DNA of 64,000 bases from GCA-2770975 sp050248915 (GCA_050248915.1 JBFWRL010000001.1:62001-126000); one strand, 5' to 3'. Counted from the stretch's first letter, positions 41,871 to 50,553 are shown. The notes: a model not told the origin generated them from the sequence alone. Numbers and translations: made by a program.

Positions 41871-42734
41871 ATGCAACACCCCACCATAAACCTGGTGGTC
41901 CAGGATATTCCCTTTCAATTGGTCATTCCCGAAGACAATGCCTATGCCCAAAAATTTAAGCGGGTGTATCAAGAGCGGCCCGGCTATGAGTATGAAGCCG
42001 TCTTGTCTGCGCTGTTAAAAAAAGTCCTCTTGGCCCAAGCCCAGCCCGTCTATTTTGATCTGGGGGCCTTTATTGGCTATTTTAGTTTTTTCCCTGCCAA
42101 ATTATTGGACGAAAAGCACACAGTCTATGCCTTTGAGAGCAATCCTGAACATATTGAGCTGCTCCAACAAGGGCTGAAGCTCAACGGGCTAAACAACCTC
42201 GAAATCATCCATGCCGCCCTTTCAGACCAAGTCGAAACCCTGCGGGTGCTGAATAACAGTGTCTCAGCTTTGGGCAATGAAGGCGGCCTGGAAATCCAAG
42301 CACAAACCCTGGACAGTATTTGTGAGCGCAAAGAACTGCGCCCCACAGTGATCAAAATGGATATTCATGGCTTTGAAGGCAAAGTGCTCAAAGGTATGCA
42401 GCGGATTCTTGTGGATTCATTGGAATACCTGTTTTTGGAGTTGCACCCCAATGTCTATCTGGAAAAGTTCACGCCCGGAATCACCCGAGGCATGATTCTT
42501 GACCAGCTTGAAGCCGCGGGTTTTCACAATTATTATGTGGCTGGCCACCGCTACAGTTGGTCCGATGGCATGACCCGCTTTTTTGATACCGGCCACTTTG
42601 CCTATCACGAACTCACGCGGGAAAACAGAGGGCAATTGCTCTTCGACCGCCACAACCAGATTTTTATTCTGGCAGCCAAATCCCCGCTGCCAGACTTAGT
42701 GGGCCCCAGCACCATTGATCCGAGCAGTGAATAA
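41871..42734 (+). CDS. FkbM-family SAM methyltransferase
   Basis: 287 residues. FkbM-type O-methyltransferase: YFDLGAFIGYFSFFPAKLL (SAM loop, with LGA-x-IGYF in place of the common DVGAN-x-G), VYAFESNPEHIELL, IKMDIHGFEGKVLKGM and FLELHPN. Enzymes of this family methylate sugar or polyketide hydroxyls. It is the first gene of a three-gene set with an ATP-grasp enzyme and an SDR, with a Shine-Dalgarno of AAGGAG. Complete; the target molecule is unknown. Confidence 0.85.
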   Translation: MQHPTINLVVQDIPFQLVIPEDNAYAQKFKRVYQERPGYEYEAVLSALLKKVLLAQAQPVYFDLGAFIGYFSFFPAKLLDEKHTVYAFESNPEHIELLQQGLKLNGLNNLEIIHAALSDQVETLRVLNNSVSALGNEGGLEIQAQTLDSICERKELRPTVIKMDIHGFEGKVLKGMQRILVDSLEYLFLELHPNVYLEKFTPGITRGMILDQLEAAGFHNYYVAGHRYSWSDGMTRFFDTGHFAYHELTRENRGQLLFDRHNQIFILAAKSPLPDLVGPSTIDPSSE

Positions 42735-42753
42735 TTGGGAAGTGGCAGTTGAG

Positions 42754-43878
42754 ATGTCGCAAAACGCTCCTTTCACCCTCTTGCTCACCAGTGTGGGCAG
42801 TTTGCTTGGTCAAAATATGCTCGATACCTTGGCCGATCGTCGTCAAGCCGTTCGGGTCGTGGGTCTCAACTCGCTGGCGCAGAATCCCCGCAATTTTCGC
42901 TGCGATCAGGTGTATCTTGTCCCTCCCACCCAGGACAGCCACTTCTTAAAACAGTTTGAAGCAATATTGGCCACCGAAAAACCCGATCTGATTCTGGCCG
43001 GGCGGGATGATGATGTTTTGTTTTTGACCGATTTAAAAAGCCGTCGACCAGATTTAGCCCCCCTGATTCCCTATGGAGATCCTGTCTCAGCAGAAATCAT
43101 GCAGGACAAACTAAAAAGCCATGCTTTTGCCCAGGACAAAGGACTGGCTTTTGTCGACTCTTTTTTATTCGATGCCCATCGGGATTCAGGCGATCTGGAA
43201 CGTTTTTTAAAACAAGTGGGATTTCCCCTGATTCTCAAACCGCTGGCTGGCTTTGGCTCAAATGGGGTCTGTGTCCTGGGCCATCGCGCTCAGCTCGAAG
43301 CCCTCTGGCCCCCTGAGGAACCCCTGCTGCTCCAGCCCTATCTCAGCCCCCCGCTGGAGTTGGAAAATTACTTGGCCCAATACAGAAAAGCGCCCCCTTT
43401 GTTTTTTCAGATTCCCGAAGAAAAGCAACATTCTTTTCAGTGTTTGATTGGGCCAAGAGGAGAGATTGGGGAGGGTTTTTGCGTTCAATTAAAATTGATC
43501 ATGGGCCGGGTTGAGCAAATTGAAAGACGTTATGAGCCCACTTTATTGGCCCTGGGTCAGAGCTGCGCCAAGGCCTTTCGGGATCAAGGCTGGCGAGGCT
43601 CCTTTAACTTGCAAGCCAAAAAAGATCGGCAGAATCAGTGGCGAATTTTTGAATTCAGCCCACGTATGACCGGCAGTTTATCTGCCCGGCGACTGCTTGG
43701 CTACGATGAAATGGGGCTGCTTTTGAATCAATTTGCGCCCAAGGCCCCCTTTCCAGCTGAACCCATTCAAGCCCAGAGTCAGGGCTTGGTCATGCGCTCC
43801 CTCAAAGATGATTTCATTGCGTATGACGCACTTCAACAATTGCAAAAAGAGCAGCAGTGGCACAAAAAATCCTCTTAA
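42754..43878 (+). CDS. ATP-grasp family ligase-like protein
   Basis: 374 residues from the ATG at 42754; in-frame codons upstream to 42715 overlap the FkbM gene and are less likely. The N-terminal pre-ATP-grasp domain starts FTLLLTSVGSLLGQNML. The ATP-grasp fold includes MQDKLKSHAFAQDKGLAFVDS, FPLILKPLAGFGSNGV with the ATP-binding Lys, LLLQPYLSP, and an acidic metal site near RIFEFSPRMTGS. These enzymes ligate a carboxylate to an amine, thiol or similar group; the closest style is CarB-like/biotin-carboxylase-like small ligases. With FkbM and SDR genes it could attach an amino acid to a sugar. Overlaps the SDR gene by 22 bases. Confidence 0.8.
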   Translation: MSQNAPFTLLLTSVGSLLGQNMLDTLADRRQAVRVVGLNSLAQNPRNFRCDQVYLVPPTQDSHFLKQFEAILATEKPDLILAGRDDDVLFLTDLKSRRPDLAPLIPYGDPVSAEIMQDKLKSHAFAQDKGLAFVDSFLFDAHRDSGDLERFLKQVGFPLILKPLAGFGSNGVCVLGHRAQLEALWPPEEPLLLQPYLSPPLELENYLAQYRKAPPLFFQIPEEKQHSFQCLIGPRGEIGEGFCVQLKLIMGRVEQIERRYEPTLLALGQSCAKAFRDQGWRGSFNLQAKKDRQNQWRIFEFSPRMTGSLSARRLLGYDEMGLLLNQFAPKAPFPAEPIQAQSQGLVMRSLKDDFIAYDALQQLQKEQQWHKKSS

Positions 43879-44747
43879 CAGGGCACCGGGGATATATCGG
43901 GGCCTGCCTGTACCAGCATTTCTCTGAGGGCCCTGCGCAGGTGGAGATTGTCGCTGAACGCCTGGAAGAATTGCGCCCAAAATCGCGAGAAGCAGATCTG
44001 ATCATCCATTGCGCCGCCAAACGTCAAAGCCCCAATCCCGTGCCGCCATCTTGGTACCAAAGCAACGAACTGGGCACCCAGTGTTTGTTGGAGAGTATGT
44101 GCCAACCCACCCCCATACTCTGTCTCTCCAGCCGCATGGTCTATGCTGCGATTGGCCCTGAATCGGGCTGGACAGAAAACGATCCGATCGCCCCACAAAC
44201 GGCTTATGGCCAATCCAAGGTGGCCACCGAACAACGGATTGTGGCAAGTGGGGTTCCCTATGTGATCTTAAGACTCAGCGGCGTGTTTGGGCTGGGTCTC
44301 GGGCAATGGGGACAAACGTTTCCAGAACAGGTTTTGAGGCAATTGCTCAAAGGCGAAACGCCTGTCTTTTCGGGTTCTGAACATATTCGGGATTATCTCT
44401 ACGTCTGGGACCTGGTCAAGCAGATCGATTACCTGATCCAACACAGAGAAGTTTGGCCGGGCATTTTTAATCTCAGCGGCCAACGCCGCCCTGTCAAACC
44501 CCTGCTCGACAGCCTGCTGCAACATTTTAGCCAGACCTTTGGGGAAAACCCTCAACTCAAACCAGAGATGGAAAGCCCTTCTCGCCAAGCACCTCCGCGC
44601 CTGGATATCCAAAAAATCCAAAGCCTACCCGGCTTGCCTGAATGGACGAACGACACCCATGTGATTCAAACCCTGGTGCAAGATGCCAGGGTGCGTTTTG
44701 GCAGTTCTCAGCCCCCGGCTTGCCAAGGAACCAAACCCCTGTGCTAA
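43857..44747 (+). CDS. NAD-dependent epimerase/dehydratase (extended SDR)
   Basis: 296 residues, GTG start with AAAGAG five bases upstream, inside the end of the ATP-grasp gene. NAD loop LLTGHRGYIGACLY (TGxxGxxG), active-site Ser in LCLSSRMVYA and YxxxK in AYGQSKVATEQ, then VILRLSGVFG and the IRDYLYVWDL segment of nucleotide-sugar SDRs. It likely epimerises, reduces or dehydrates a nucleotide-linked sugar. It completes the set FkbM, ATP-grasp, SDR. Confidence 0.85.
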   Translation: MAQKILLTGHRGYIGACLYQHFSEGPAQVEIVAERLEELRPKSREADLIIHCAAKRQSPNPVPPSWYQSNELGTQCLLESMCQPTPILCLSSRMVYAAIGPESGWTENDPIAPQTAYGQSKVATEQRIVASGVPYVILRLSGVFGLGLGQWGQTFPEQVLRQLLKGETPVFSGSEHIRDYLYVWDLVKQIDYLIQHREVWPGIFNLSGQRRPVKPLLDSLLQHFSQTFGENPQLKPEMESPSRQAPPRLDIQKIQSLPGLPEWTNDTHVIQTLVQDARVRFGSSQPPACQGTKPLC

Positions 44748-44818
44748 AATTAGGTGATCTTGAGGGAATCGAGAAAGAATCTCTCAAGCGTTTATCACAA
44801 TCATAAGGTAATCTCTCC

Positions 44819-45691
44819 ATGCGCCATCTCTCCCCCCTCTGCGGAACCCTGCTTTTGAGCCTCATCACAACCGCCTGTGGTCCGACGCCAACCACGCCCA
44901 CAGCCACCGATGCCCAACAAATCGCCCTGCTCCAAGAGCAGATCAAGGCCCTGACCAAAAGCAGTGCTTCGCCCAGCCCTGGCAGCGGCTCATCCAGTGT
45001 TGCTGCGGTCCCCAGTGATGCAGCCACCCCTGTCAAAATCCTGCAAGCCCAACCCTCCGTGATCACCGTGGCTCCCGGCCAAGAAAAACCAATTGAGATG
45101 GTTGTCTTGGTGCTCGAAAACAACAGTGTTTCGGTCTTAAAAAAACTGGACTTGCTGGAAATTACGGCAGGAGATAGCAGCGTGGCCACCGTCTCCAAAG
45201 ATGGGGTGATCAAAGGTGTCAAAGAGGGTGTGACCCCTGTGACGTTAAAATTGGGCAATATTACCCAAACCCTGGTGGTAACGGTCAGCGGCACAGCGGC
45301 AGTTCCCACCCCCACACCGGCACCGGCCACCACGGCCACACCCGCTCCGGCAGCCAGCCCCACCCCAACCCCCACACCCACAGCCACCCCCACGCCAGCT
45401 TCGCCCTACAAAGAACTGGGTGTCGACCAAACCAATTACAATCTCAAAACCCTGGAGACAAAATTGGTCACCCTCACGATCATTCTCAACGAGATTGATC
45501 CCGACACAGGCACCAATAAATCGGGTTTTCTCTCAGACCAAACCAAAGCCCAGTGGAGCTCCAGCAATAGCGCTGTGGCCAATATCTCAGCTTCGGGCCT
45601 GATCACCGCCAATAGCGTCGGCACCGCCACCATGACGGTGACATATGGCGGTTTGAGCAAGACTTTTACGGTCACGGTAACGGCATCTTAA
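44819..45691 (+). CDS. Lipoprotein with two Ig-like (BIG2) domains
   Basis: 290 residues. The export signal ends in the lipobox LITTAC (Cys20). A short coiled region (QIALLQEQIKALTK) precedes the first BIG2-like domain (~72-155, ITVAPGQEKPIEMVVLVLE, DSSVATVSKDGVIKGVKEG), then a Pro-Thr-rich linker with PTPTPTPT repeats, and a second BIG2 domain (~205-290, WSSSNSAVANISASGLITAN). BIG2 domains are surface modules of adhesins and envelope proteins. No catalytic domain. It follows the SDR gene by 71 bases and may be separate. Confidence 0.85.
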   Translation: MRHLSPLCGTLLLSLITTACGPTPTTPTATDAQQIALLQEQIKALTKSSASPSPGSGSSSVAAVPSDAATPVKILQAQPSVITVAPGQEKPIEMVVLVLENNSVSVLKKLDLLEITAGDSSVATVSKDGVIKGVKEGVTPVTLKLGNITQTLVVTVSGTAAVPTPTPAPATTATPAPAASPTPTPTPTATPTPASPYKELGVDQTNYNLKTLETKLVTLTIILNEIDPDTGTNKSGFLSDQTKAQWSSSNSAVANISASGLITANSVGTATMTVTYGGLSKTFTVTVTAS

Positions 45692-45702
45692 TTGGGTTTT
45701 AG

Positions 45703-45956
45703 GGAGCAGCCAAGGGGAGTTTCTCCACAGCTGTTCCAGACACTTTCTTTCAAACAAAGAGCCCGGAGCAGGGGCAAGACCTGAGTGGGTGATGAGGGCA
45801 ATAGGAACCCCACCGATCCAGGATGGACAAAGGTGGGGTGACTCTTAGCCCGCACAGCACAGGACGTGCGAAGCGGGCGGCCCGAATGCCCACTCAGGCC
45901 TCCTCTGCTCTGAGCCATTGACCCCTTTGAACCAGCTCCAGCAAAGTGAGAGCTGG
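45703..45956. ncRNA. Candidate structured RNA, family unidentified (no gene in 45692-46040)
   Basis: No credible coding frame occupies these 350 bases, yet stems are dense. H1: GGAGCAGC/GCTGTTCC (45703-45710/45730-45737) over GGAG/CTCC. H2: TCTTT/AAAGA (45746-45750/45756-45760). H3: CCTGAGTGGG/CCCACTCAGG (45780-45789/45889-45898), extended by GAGCAG/CTGCTC (45766-45771/45905-45910), and enclosing two hairpins, ACCCCACC/GGTGGGGT (45807-45814/45832-45839) and GCCCGC/GCGGGC (45848-45853/45873-45878) with GCAC/GTGC inside. H5: CCAGCTC/GAGCTGG (45932-45938/45950-45956). This is a three-way junction flanked by hairpins. Strand is undecided because stems are symmetric. It is not recognisably RNase P, tmRNA, 6S or SRP RNA. 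It lies between the lipoprotein stop and the flhA promoter. Confidence 0.45.
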
Positions 45957-45996
45957 CAAGCCCAGATAAGCCCGAAAACCGTGGTCCCTCCTCCCC

Positions 45997-46005
45997 TGCT
46001 ATAAT
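45997..46005 (+). promoter_or_regulatory. Extended -10 promoter of flhA
   Basis: TGCTATAAT, a perfect -10 hexamer with TGn extension, 36 bases before the flhA start codon. No -35 match is seen 16-18 bases upstream, as is usual for extended -10 promoters. Confidence 0.6.
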
Positions 46006-46040
46006 GAAGTCTATCCCCATTCCAGCAAGGAGCAGTCCGG

Positions 46041-48224
46041 GTGGCCCTTTTGCCCTCTAAACAACCCTCTTCCCCCTCAGAATCCTCCCAATGGTTGGAT
46101 CGCATCCTCAAACAGGGAGACTTGGGCATTGCGGCGATCATGATCGCCATCATCGGTTTGATGATGGTGCCCTTGCCAACCTTTTTCTTGGATATTTTGC
46201 TCACCCTGAACATCGCCCTGGGTTTGCTGGTCTTGATGGTCTCACTTTATGTCGACCGCCCCCTGGATTTTTCGACCTTTCCGACCCTGCTCTTGGTCTT
46301 GACACTGTTTAGGCTGGCACTTAATATCTCGTCCACGCGCCTGATTCTCTTGCAAGCGGATGCCGGCAAGGTGATTGAGACCTTTGGCAGTTTTGTGATC
46401 GGCGGCAATTATATCGTTGGGATATTGATCTTCATTATTCTGGTGGTGGTTCAATTTGTGGTGATCACCAACGGCGCGGGCCGCATTTCCGAAGTGGCCG
46501 CCCGCTTTACCCTCGATGCCATGCCCGGCAAACAGATGGCGATCGATGCCGACCTCAACAGCGGCCTGATCGACGAAGAACAGGCCAAAGAGCGCCGCCG
46601 GGACGTGCAGCGCGAGGCAGATTTTTATGGCAGCATGGACGGTGCCAGCAAATTTGTGCGTGGCGACGCGATTGCTGGCATCATTATTACCTTTATCAAT
46701 ATCATTGGTGGCATTTTGATTGGCTCGTTTCAATTGGGCATGCCGGTGGTGCAATCCATGCAGCGCTATACCGTGCTCACAATTGGTGATGGCCTGGTCA
46801 GCCAGATTCCAGCCATGGTGATCGCCATTGCTTCAGGGGTGCTGGTTTCGCGCGCAGCGGGTGAGAGCCAATTGGGAGAGCGTATCTCCCGTCAATTGTT
46901 AAACATGCCCCGCGGCCTGCTGGTGGTTTCTTTTTTCTTGCTGCTGCTGGGATTGTTTACCCCCCTGCCCAAGATCCCCTTTTTGATTCTGAGCACGGTT
47001 TTGGCAGGCATTGGCATGATTATGTTACAAGAGGAAAAACGGCAAATTGAGAATGGCGAAACCCCCAGCACAAGCAGTGGTGCCAAAGCCCTCTCCGGCG
47101 GCAAAGAACTCACGCCCGCTTTGAGCCCCGCCCAAACCGGCATGATGAGCAGTCGCAAAGAGCCCGAAGACATGATCAAATTGCTCAAAGTCGATCCAAT
47201 GGAGCTGGAAATTGGCTACCGTCTGATTCCCTTGGTTGATGCCGAACAGGGCGGCGACTTGCTCGAACGCATCACCAAAATTCGGCGTCAAATGGCACTG
47301 CAATTGGGCCTGGTTTTGCCTCCAATTCGCGTGCGCGACAATATTCAGCTCAAACCCCGCGACTATTCGATCAAATTGCGGGGCGTCGAAGTGGCCCGAG
47401 GCGAAGTACATGTGGGCCATTATTTGGCCATGAACCCTGGTTTGGCCAGCGAACAGCTCGAAGGGGTGCAGACCGTTGAGCCCGTCTTTAATCTGCCTGC
47501 GGTCTGGATCAGTGAGGCCCAAAAAGAGCGGGCCGAAATTCTGGGGTACACGGTCTTTGACCCCTCCACCGTGGTGGCCACCCACCTAACTGAGATCGTC
47601 AAACGTTACGCCTCAGATATTCTCACCCGCCAAGACGTGCAGCGCCTGCTCGATACCGTCAAAGAAGAGGCCCCGGCTGTGGTCGACGAATTGGTACCCG
47701 GCCTGCTGAGTGTGGGTGAAATTCAGCGCGTTTTGCAAAACCTGCTGGCCGAGCGGGTCTCCGTCCGTGACATGATTCCGATTCTGGAGGCCCTGGCCAA
47801 CCATGGCCGCGCCACCAAAGACCCCGATCTCTTAACCGAACACGCCCGTTTTGCTGTGGCCCGTTCGATCTGTATGCCTTTGCGCAGCCCCCAGGGCATG
47901 TTGCCCGCCCTGACCCTGGCCGCCGAGTTGGAGCAGATCATGACTGAGTCGGTGGCCCGCACCGATCAGGGCCTGACCCTGACCTTGGAGCCCCAAATTG
48001 CCCAACAGATTGTGAATAATATCGCCCAAAAGGTCGAAGAGACAGCCGGCAAAGGTTATCACCAGCCGATTCTGCTCTGCTCGTCCAAAATTCGGCTGGT
48101 CTTGCGCCGCCTGACCGAAAGGGCCCTGCCCATGTTGACGATTCTCTCGTACAACGAAGTCATGGCCCAAGAGGCCCAGATTCAGACCATTGGCCGGGTG
48201 GATTTGAGTTTGCAGCTGAATTAG
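46041..48224 (+). CDS. flhA: Flagellar export gate protein FlhA
   Basis: 727 residues, GTG start with AAGGAG eight bases upstream. FlhA is the large inner-membrane component of the flagellar type III export apparatus. About eight membrane helices (~25-330) surround the FHIPEP-family signature (AMPGKQMAIDADLNSGLID, EEQAKERRRDVQREADFYGS, MDGASKFVRGDAIAG), followed by a cytoplasmic domain (~345-727) with FDPSTVVATHLTEIVKRYAS and SLQLN at the end. The injectisome homologue SctV is similar; the VVATHLTEI motif and length favour FlhA. No other flagellar gene is in the window. The linker after the last helix (~333-365) is Ser/Gly-rich. Confidence 0.87.
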   Translation: MALLPSKQPSSPSESSQWLDRILKQGDLGIAAIMIAIIGLMMVPLPTFFLDILLTLNIALGLLVLMVSLYVDRPLDFSTFPTLLLVLTLFRLALNISSTRLILLQADAGKVIETFGSFVIGGNYIVGILIFIILVVVQFVVITNGAGRISEVAARFTLDAMPGKQMAIDADLNSGLIDEEQAKERRRDVQREADFYGSMDGASKFVRGDAIAGIIITFINIIGGILIGSFQLGMPVVQSMQRYTVLTIGDGLVSQIPAMVIAIASGVLVSRAAGESQLGERISRQLLNMPRGLLVVSFFLLLLGLFTPLPKIPFLILSTVLAGIGMIMLQEEKRQIENGETPSTSSGAKALSGGKELTPALSPAQTGMMSSRKEPEDMIKLLKVDPMELEIGYRLIPLVDAEQGGDLLERITKIRRQMALQLGLVLPPIRVRDNIQLKPRDYSIKLRGVEVARGEVHVGHYLAMNPGLASEQLEGVQTVEPVFNLPAVWISEAQKERAEILGYTVFDPSTVVATHLTEIVKRYASDILTRQDVQRLLDTVKEEAPAVVDELVPGLLSVGEIQRVLQNLLAERVSVRDMIPILEALANHGRATKDPDLLTEHARFAVARSICMPLRSPQGMLPALTLAAELEQIMTESVARTDQGLTLTLEPQIAQQIVNNIAQKVEETAGKGYHQPILLCSSKIRLVLRRLTERALPMLTILSYNEVMAQEAQIQTIGRVDLSLQLN

Positions 48225-48231
48225 TCAGATT

Positions 48232-49002
48232 TTAGTCCGACTGCATCTGAAAGACGCCGCCCTCTTTGGACTGATACGAGAGCGAAACAAAAGCCACATG
48301 AATCGGATCCCAGGTATCGCCCCCTGTTTGTTTGACAAAGCGCACCATATAACTCAAATTGAGGCGCAAACTGGGATTGAGCTGGTAGCCCACCCCCACC
48401 ACTGAGCGGTTCTGGTTGAGGCCCTCGCCGCCCAAATCAAAGAAAAATTCACTGGAGACAAAAGGCGTCCAATCGCTGCCGGGCTGATTAAAGCTCAAGG
48501 CCAAGCGGTTGCGGTAGCGCCAGCGCTGATTGTCGGCCCGCACCCGGTATTCAATCCGGTGGCGATTGGCCCAGCCAATCTGCTCGCCAAATTGGCCCCG
48601 AAACAGCGGTTCCAATTCCAAGCGATGCTCTTCGATAAAGCGGCGGCTTTCAAGATTTTGTACCGCTGAATTGGTAAAATGGGCGGCCATGCTAAAATTG
48701 GGCGTGAGATTCCAGATCGGGCCGATGCGCCAGAGCAATTGATGGATATCTGGAAAGACCGGCCCCTCTTGTAATTCGGTATAAAAGCGCATTTGGTCGG
48801 GGATAATATCGTGCCAGGCCAAATTGGGATCGGTTTCAGGCGAAAGCGTGAGTTGAAACTCATTGGCCAACCAGAGTTCGGTCTTTAAATTTTGGGCTTG
48901 TGCGGGAAGCAAAAATACCGGAAGTGCAAACAAGGCCCAAAACGCCAGGAGCAAATCCACAGACAAGGCCTGTCGCAAAGACGTTAATGAATATGCCTTC
49001 AT
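48232..49002 (-). CDS. DUF2490-family outer-membrane protein
   Basis: 256 residues with a signal peptide (LLAFWALFALPVFLLPAQA-Q). The mature part is a series of amphipathic beta strands (LWLANEFQLTLSPET, DQMRFYTELQEG, QIGWANRHRIEYRVRADNQRWRYRNRL, SSEFFFDLGGEGLNQNRSVV, NLSYMVRFVKQ), matching DUF2490, a family predicted to form beta-barrels in the outer membrane. The stop is seven bases from the convergent flhA stop. Function unknown. Confidence 0.75.
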   Translation of the reverse strand: MKAYSLTSLRQALSVDLLLAFWALFALPVFLLPAQAQNLKTELWLANEFQLTLSPETDPNLAWHDIIPDQMRFYTELQEGPVFPDIHQLLWRIGPIWNLTPNFSMAAHFTNSAVQNLESRRFIEEHRLELEPLFRGQFGEQIGWANRHRIEYRVRADNQRWRYRNRLALSFNQPGSDWTPFVSSEFFFDLGGEGLNQNRSVVGVGYQLNPSLRLNLSYMVRFVKQTGGDTWDPIHVAFVSLSYQSKEGGVFQMQSD

Positions 49003-49029
49003 ATTTAATTTACCTGAGCAAAAATTTAT

Positions 49030-49054
49030 GGGCTGATTTTTGAGGGGTCAGCCC
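49030..49054 (-). terminator. Terminator-like hairpin after the L,D-transpeptidase gene
   Basis: GGGCTGA/TCAGCCC stem with an 11-base loop, followed on the minus strand by ATAAATTTTTG. It sits 22 bases after the transpeptidase stop. A TATAAT immediately before the hairpin could be the promoter of the next gene (48232-49002). Confidence 0.55.
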
Positions 49055-49075
49055 AAATTATAACTCAAATATGCG

Positions 49076-50110
49076 TCAACGGGCTTTGCTCAGCCACATG
49101 CGGTAATTTTCAAAGACAAAGGGCTGTACGGGTTTTTTGAAAATCTGAATCGCGGTGCCCACCGGCACATGGTTAAAGACCCATTTGGCCCCGCCAATAT
49201 TCAACCACTCGCCCCCCGATTGCACCCATTTATTGCTCAAACGCAGACAGCCATGGGAAGCCGGTGCACCGAGCAAATAGAGGTAATTTTCGCCCACCAG
49301 CCCGTGATTGCCATATTCAAAGCTGAAGTTGGGCACGAGAATGGTGGTCCAAAAAGGCATCAGAGATTCATAAAGAGTGGATTTGGGCGAGGCTATTTTG
49401 GGCCCCAATTTAAATTGCCCCGTGGGCGTGATTTTGCCCGGTGCGGCACTGGAGGTCAGGAGGCGTTCGATAATCTCATCTTTGTAGGTCACCAAATAAT
49501 ACTGGCGCTGGGAAACGCCGTTTTGGGCATAGTGTAAATTGACCCAAACCCGCCAATCGGCTGGGTTTTTACTCAGGCCAGAGACCTCAATTTGTTTGGG
49601 GAAAACCGAAGCTGCAAAGGGCTGAATATACAGGCGCAAATTGCGTGGGGCCACCCCCGGATAATTTAAACTGAGCTTGACATCTCTGCGGCCCGGCGAC
49701 TTAAACAGGGCAAAAATTTGCACCTGCCCCGAGGCCGGAATTTCAAACGCCACTTTGCGTCGCGGCAAGGGCATTTGATCATAGCCTTTGTCGTCATAAC
49801 TGAGTTCACCTTTGAGGGGGAAAGCCGAATCTGGCAGACTTGCGGCGTTTTCGATCCAGATTTTGACAGGGCTGCGTTGGCCCTCTTGGGGATTGGCAAA
49901 ATCCGCCATCAGGCGCAGCCCCTGTACAGGGGTCGGGGTCGCCGTCAGAGCTGGAACCGGTGTGGGCGCAGGACTGGGGATGGGTTTGGGGGTCGTAGAG
50001 GGAATGATTTCTGGGTAATCTGATAAATCTGGGGAGGGGATCGGCTCCGCAGCCACAGCAAGAGACGTAAACATTACGCTTGCTAAGAAAAAAGGCAAAA
50101 GATATCGCAT
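49076..50110 (-). CDS. L,D-transpeptidase (YkuD domain)
   Basis: 344 residues from the ATG at 50108-50110, which opens directly on a signal peptide (MRYLLPFFLASVMFTSLAVA-A); an in-frame ATG 11 codons earlier lacks this logic. A Pro/Thr-rich linker (~25-65) precedes a beta-sandwich domain. The YkuD catalytic region (~200-335) has GLVGENYLYLLGAPASHGCL with the HGCLRL motif, containing His and nucleophile Cys. These enzymes make 3-3 cross-links in peptidoglycan or attach proteins to it. No other wall gene adjoins it. Confidence 0.85.
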   Translation of the reverse strand: MRYLLPFFLASVMFTSLAVAAEPIPSPDLSDYPEIIPSTTPKPIPSPAPTPVPALTATPTPVQGLRLMADFANPQEGQRSPVKIWIENAASLPDSAFPLKGELSYDDKGYDQMPLPRRKVAFEIPASGQVQIFALFKSPGRRDVKLSLNYPGVAPRNLRLYIQPFAASVFPKQIEVSGLSKNPADWRVWVNLHYAQNGVSQRQYYLVTYKDEIIERLLTSSAAPGKITPTGQFKLGPKIASPKSTLYESLMPFWTTILVPNFSFEYGNHGLVGENYLYLLGAPASHGCLRLSNKWVQSGGEWLNIGGAKWVFNHVPVGTAIQIFKKPVQPFVFENYRMWLSKAR

Positions 50111-50207
50111 GGTTCGGTTCCAATCGTCAGGGAGTGCGGTCAATTTTCTCTAGCTGGAGAGGTTTTTGTACCTCTTTCAATGATGGTACAATGCGCAAGG
50201 CTTGTCA

Positions 50208-50516
50208 ATGAGATCAGCCCGCAACAAGGCAGGAAAAAGACGCTCCAAAACACAGGTGTTCAGGCAGAAAAAAATGGCATCACAAGACGGTCTGGATTTG
50301 GCAATCAGCATGGTCTCCCCGATGATCTTTGGTCTGGTTGTGGGGCTGTACCTGGATAAAGTCTTTCACACCCCCCCCGTCTTTATGCTCAGCTTGACGC
50401 TGCTCGGTGTGGCCACTGGCTTTTGGAGCATTATCAAACGGGCCTATGGCATGGCACCGCCCCCGAGCTCCAACAGTGAAAAAAAAACGAAACCAGATTC
50501 CAATCGCGATCCCTAA
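50208..50516 (+). CDS. AtpZ/AtpI-like small membrane protein
   Basis: 102 residues from ATG 50208, chosen because AAGG is seven bases upstream. A basic N terminus is followed by GLDLAISMVSPMIFGLVVGLYL and FMLSLTLLGVATGFWSIIKR, two helices with the G-x-x-LD-K spacing of AtpZ/AtpI proteins, which assist F0F1-ATP synthase assembly or divalent-cation uptake. It is not next to an atp operon, so its partner must be encoded elsewhere, or it has been recruited to another job. Confidence 0.6.
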   Translation: MRSARNKAGKRRSKTQVFRQKKMASQDGLDLAISMVSPMIFGLVVGLYLDKVFHTPPVFMLSLTLLGVATGFWSIIKRAYGMAPPPSSNSEKKTKPDSNRDP

Positions 50517-50547
50517 AAGCCACGGCAGAAAATAGTCAAAAGAACGT

Positions 50548-50553
50548 TATAAT
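50548..50553 (+). promoter_or_regulatory. TATAAT box upstream of the multi-propeller gene
   Basis: Perfect TATAAT 51 bases before the ATG at 50604. No convincing -35 hexamer at the usual distance. Confidence 0.4.

Noticed and set aside
45701..45716. GGGAGCAGCCAAGG resembles the conserved core of bacterial SRP RNA.
   Set aside because: The preceding GGTC/GGTCC half of the SRP symmetric loop is missing, and the sequence folds instead as a simple hairpin with GCTGTTCC.
45762..45780. CCCGGAGCA followed by AAGACC recalls a segment of RNase P RNA.
   Set aside because: No GAGGAAAGTCC-type core is upstream, where a coding region lies, and the 3' CAGAAnCCGGCTTA motif is absent at the right place.
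46041..48224. Injectisome export gate SctV instead of FlhA.
   Set aside because: Length and the VVATHLTEI segment fit FlhA better and no other injectisome gene is nearby; the alternative is not fully excluded.
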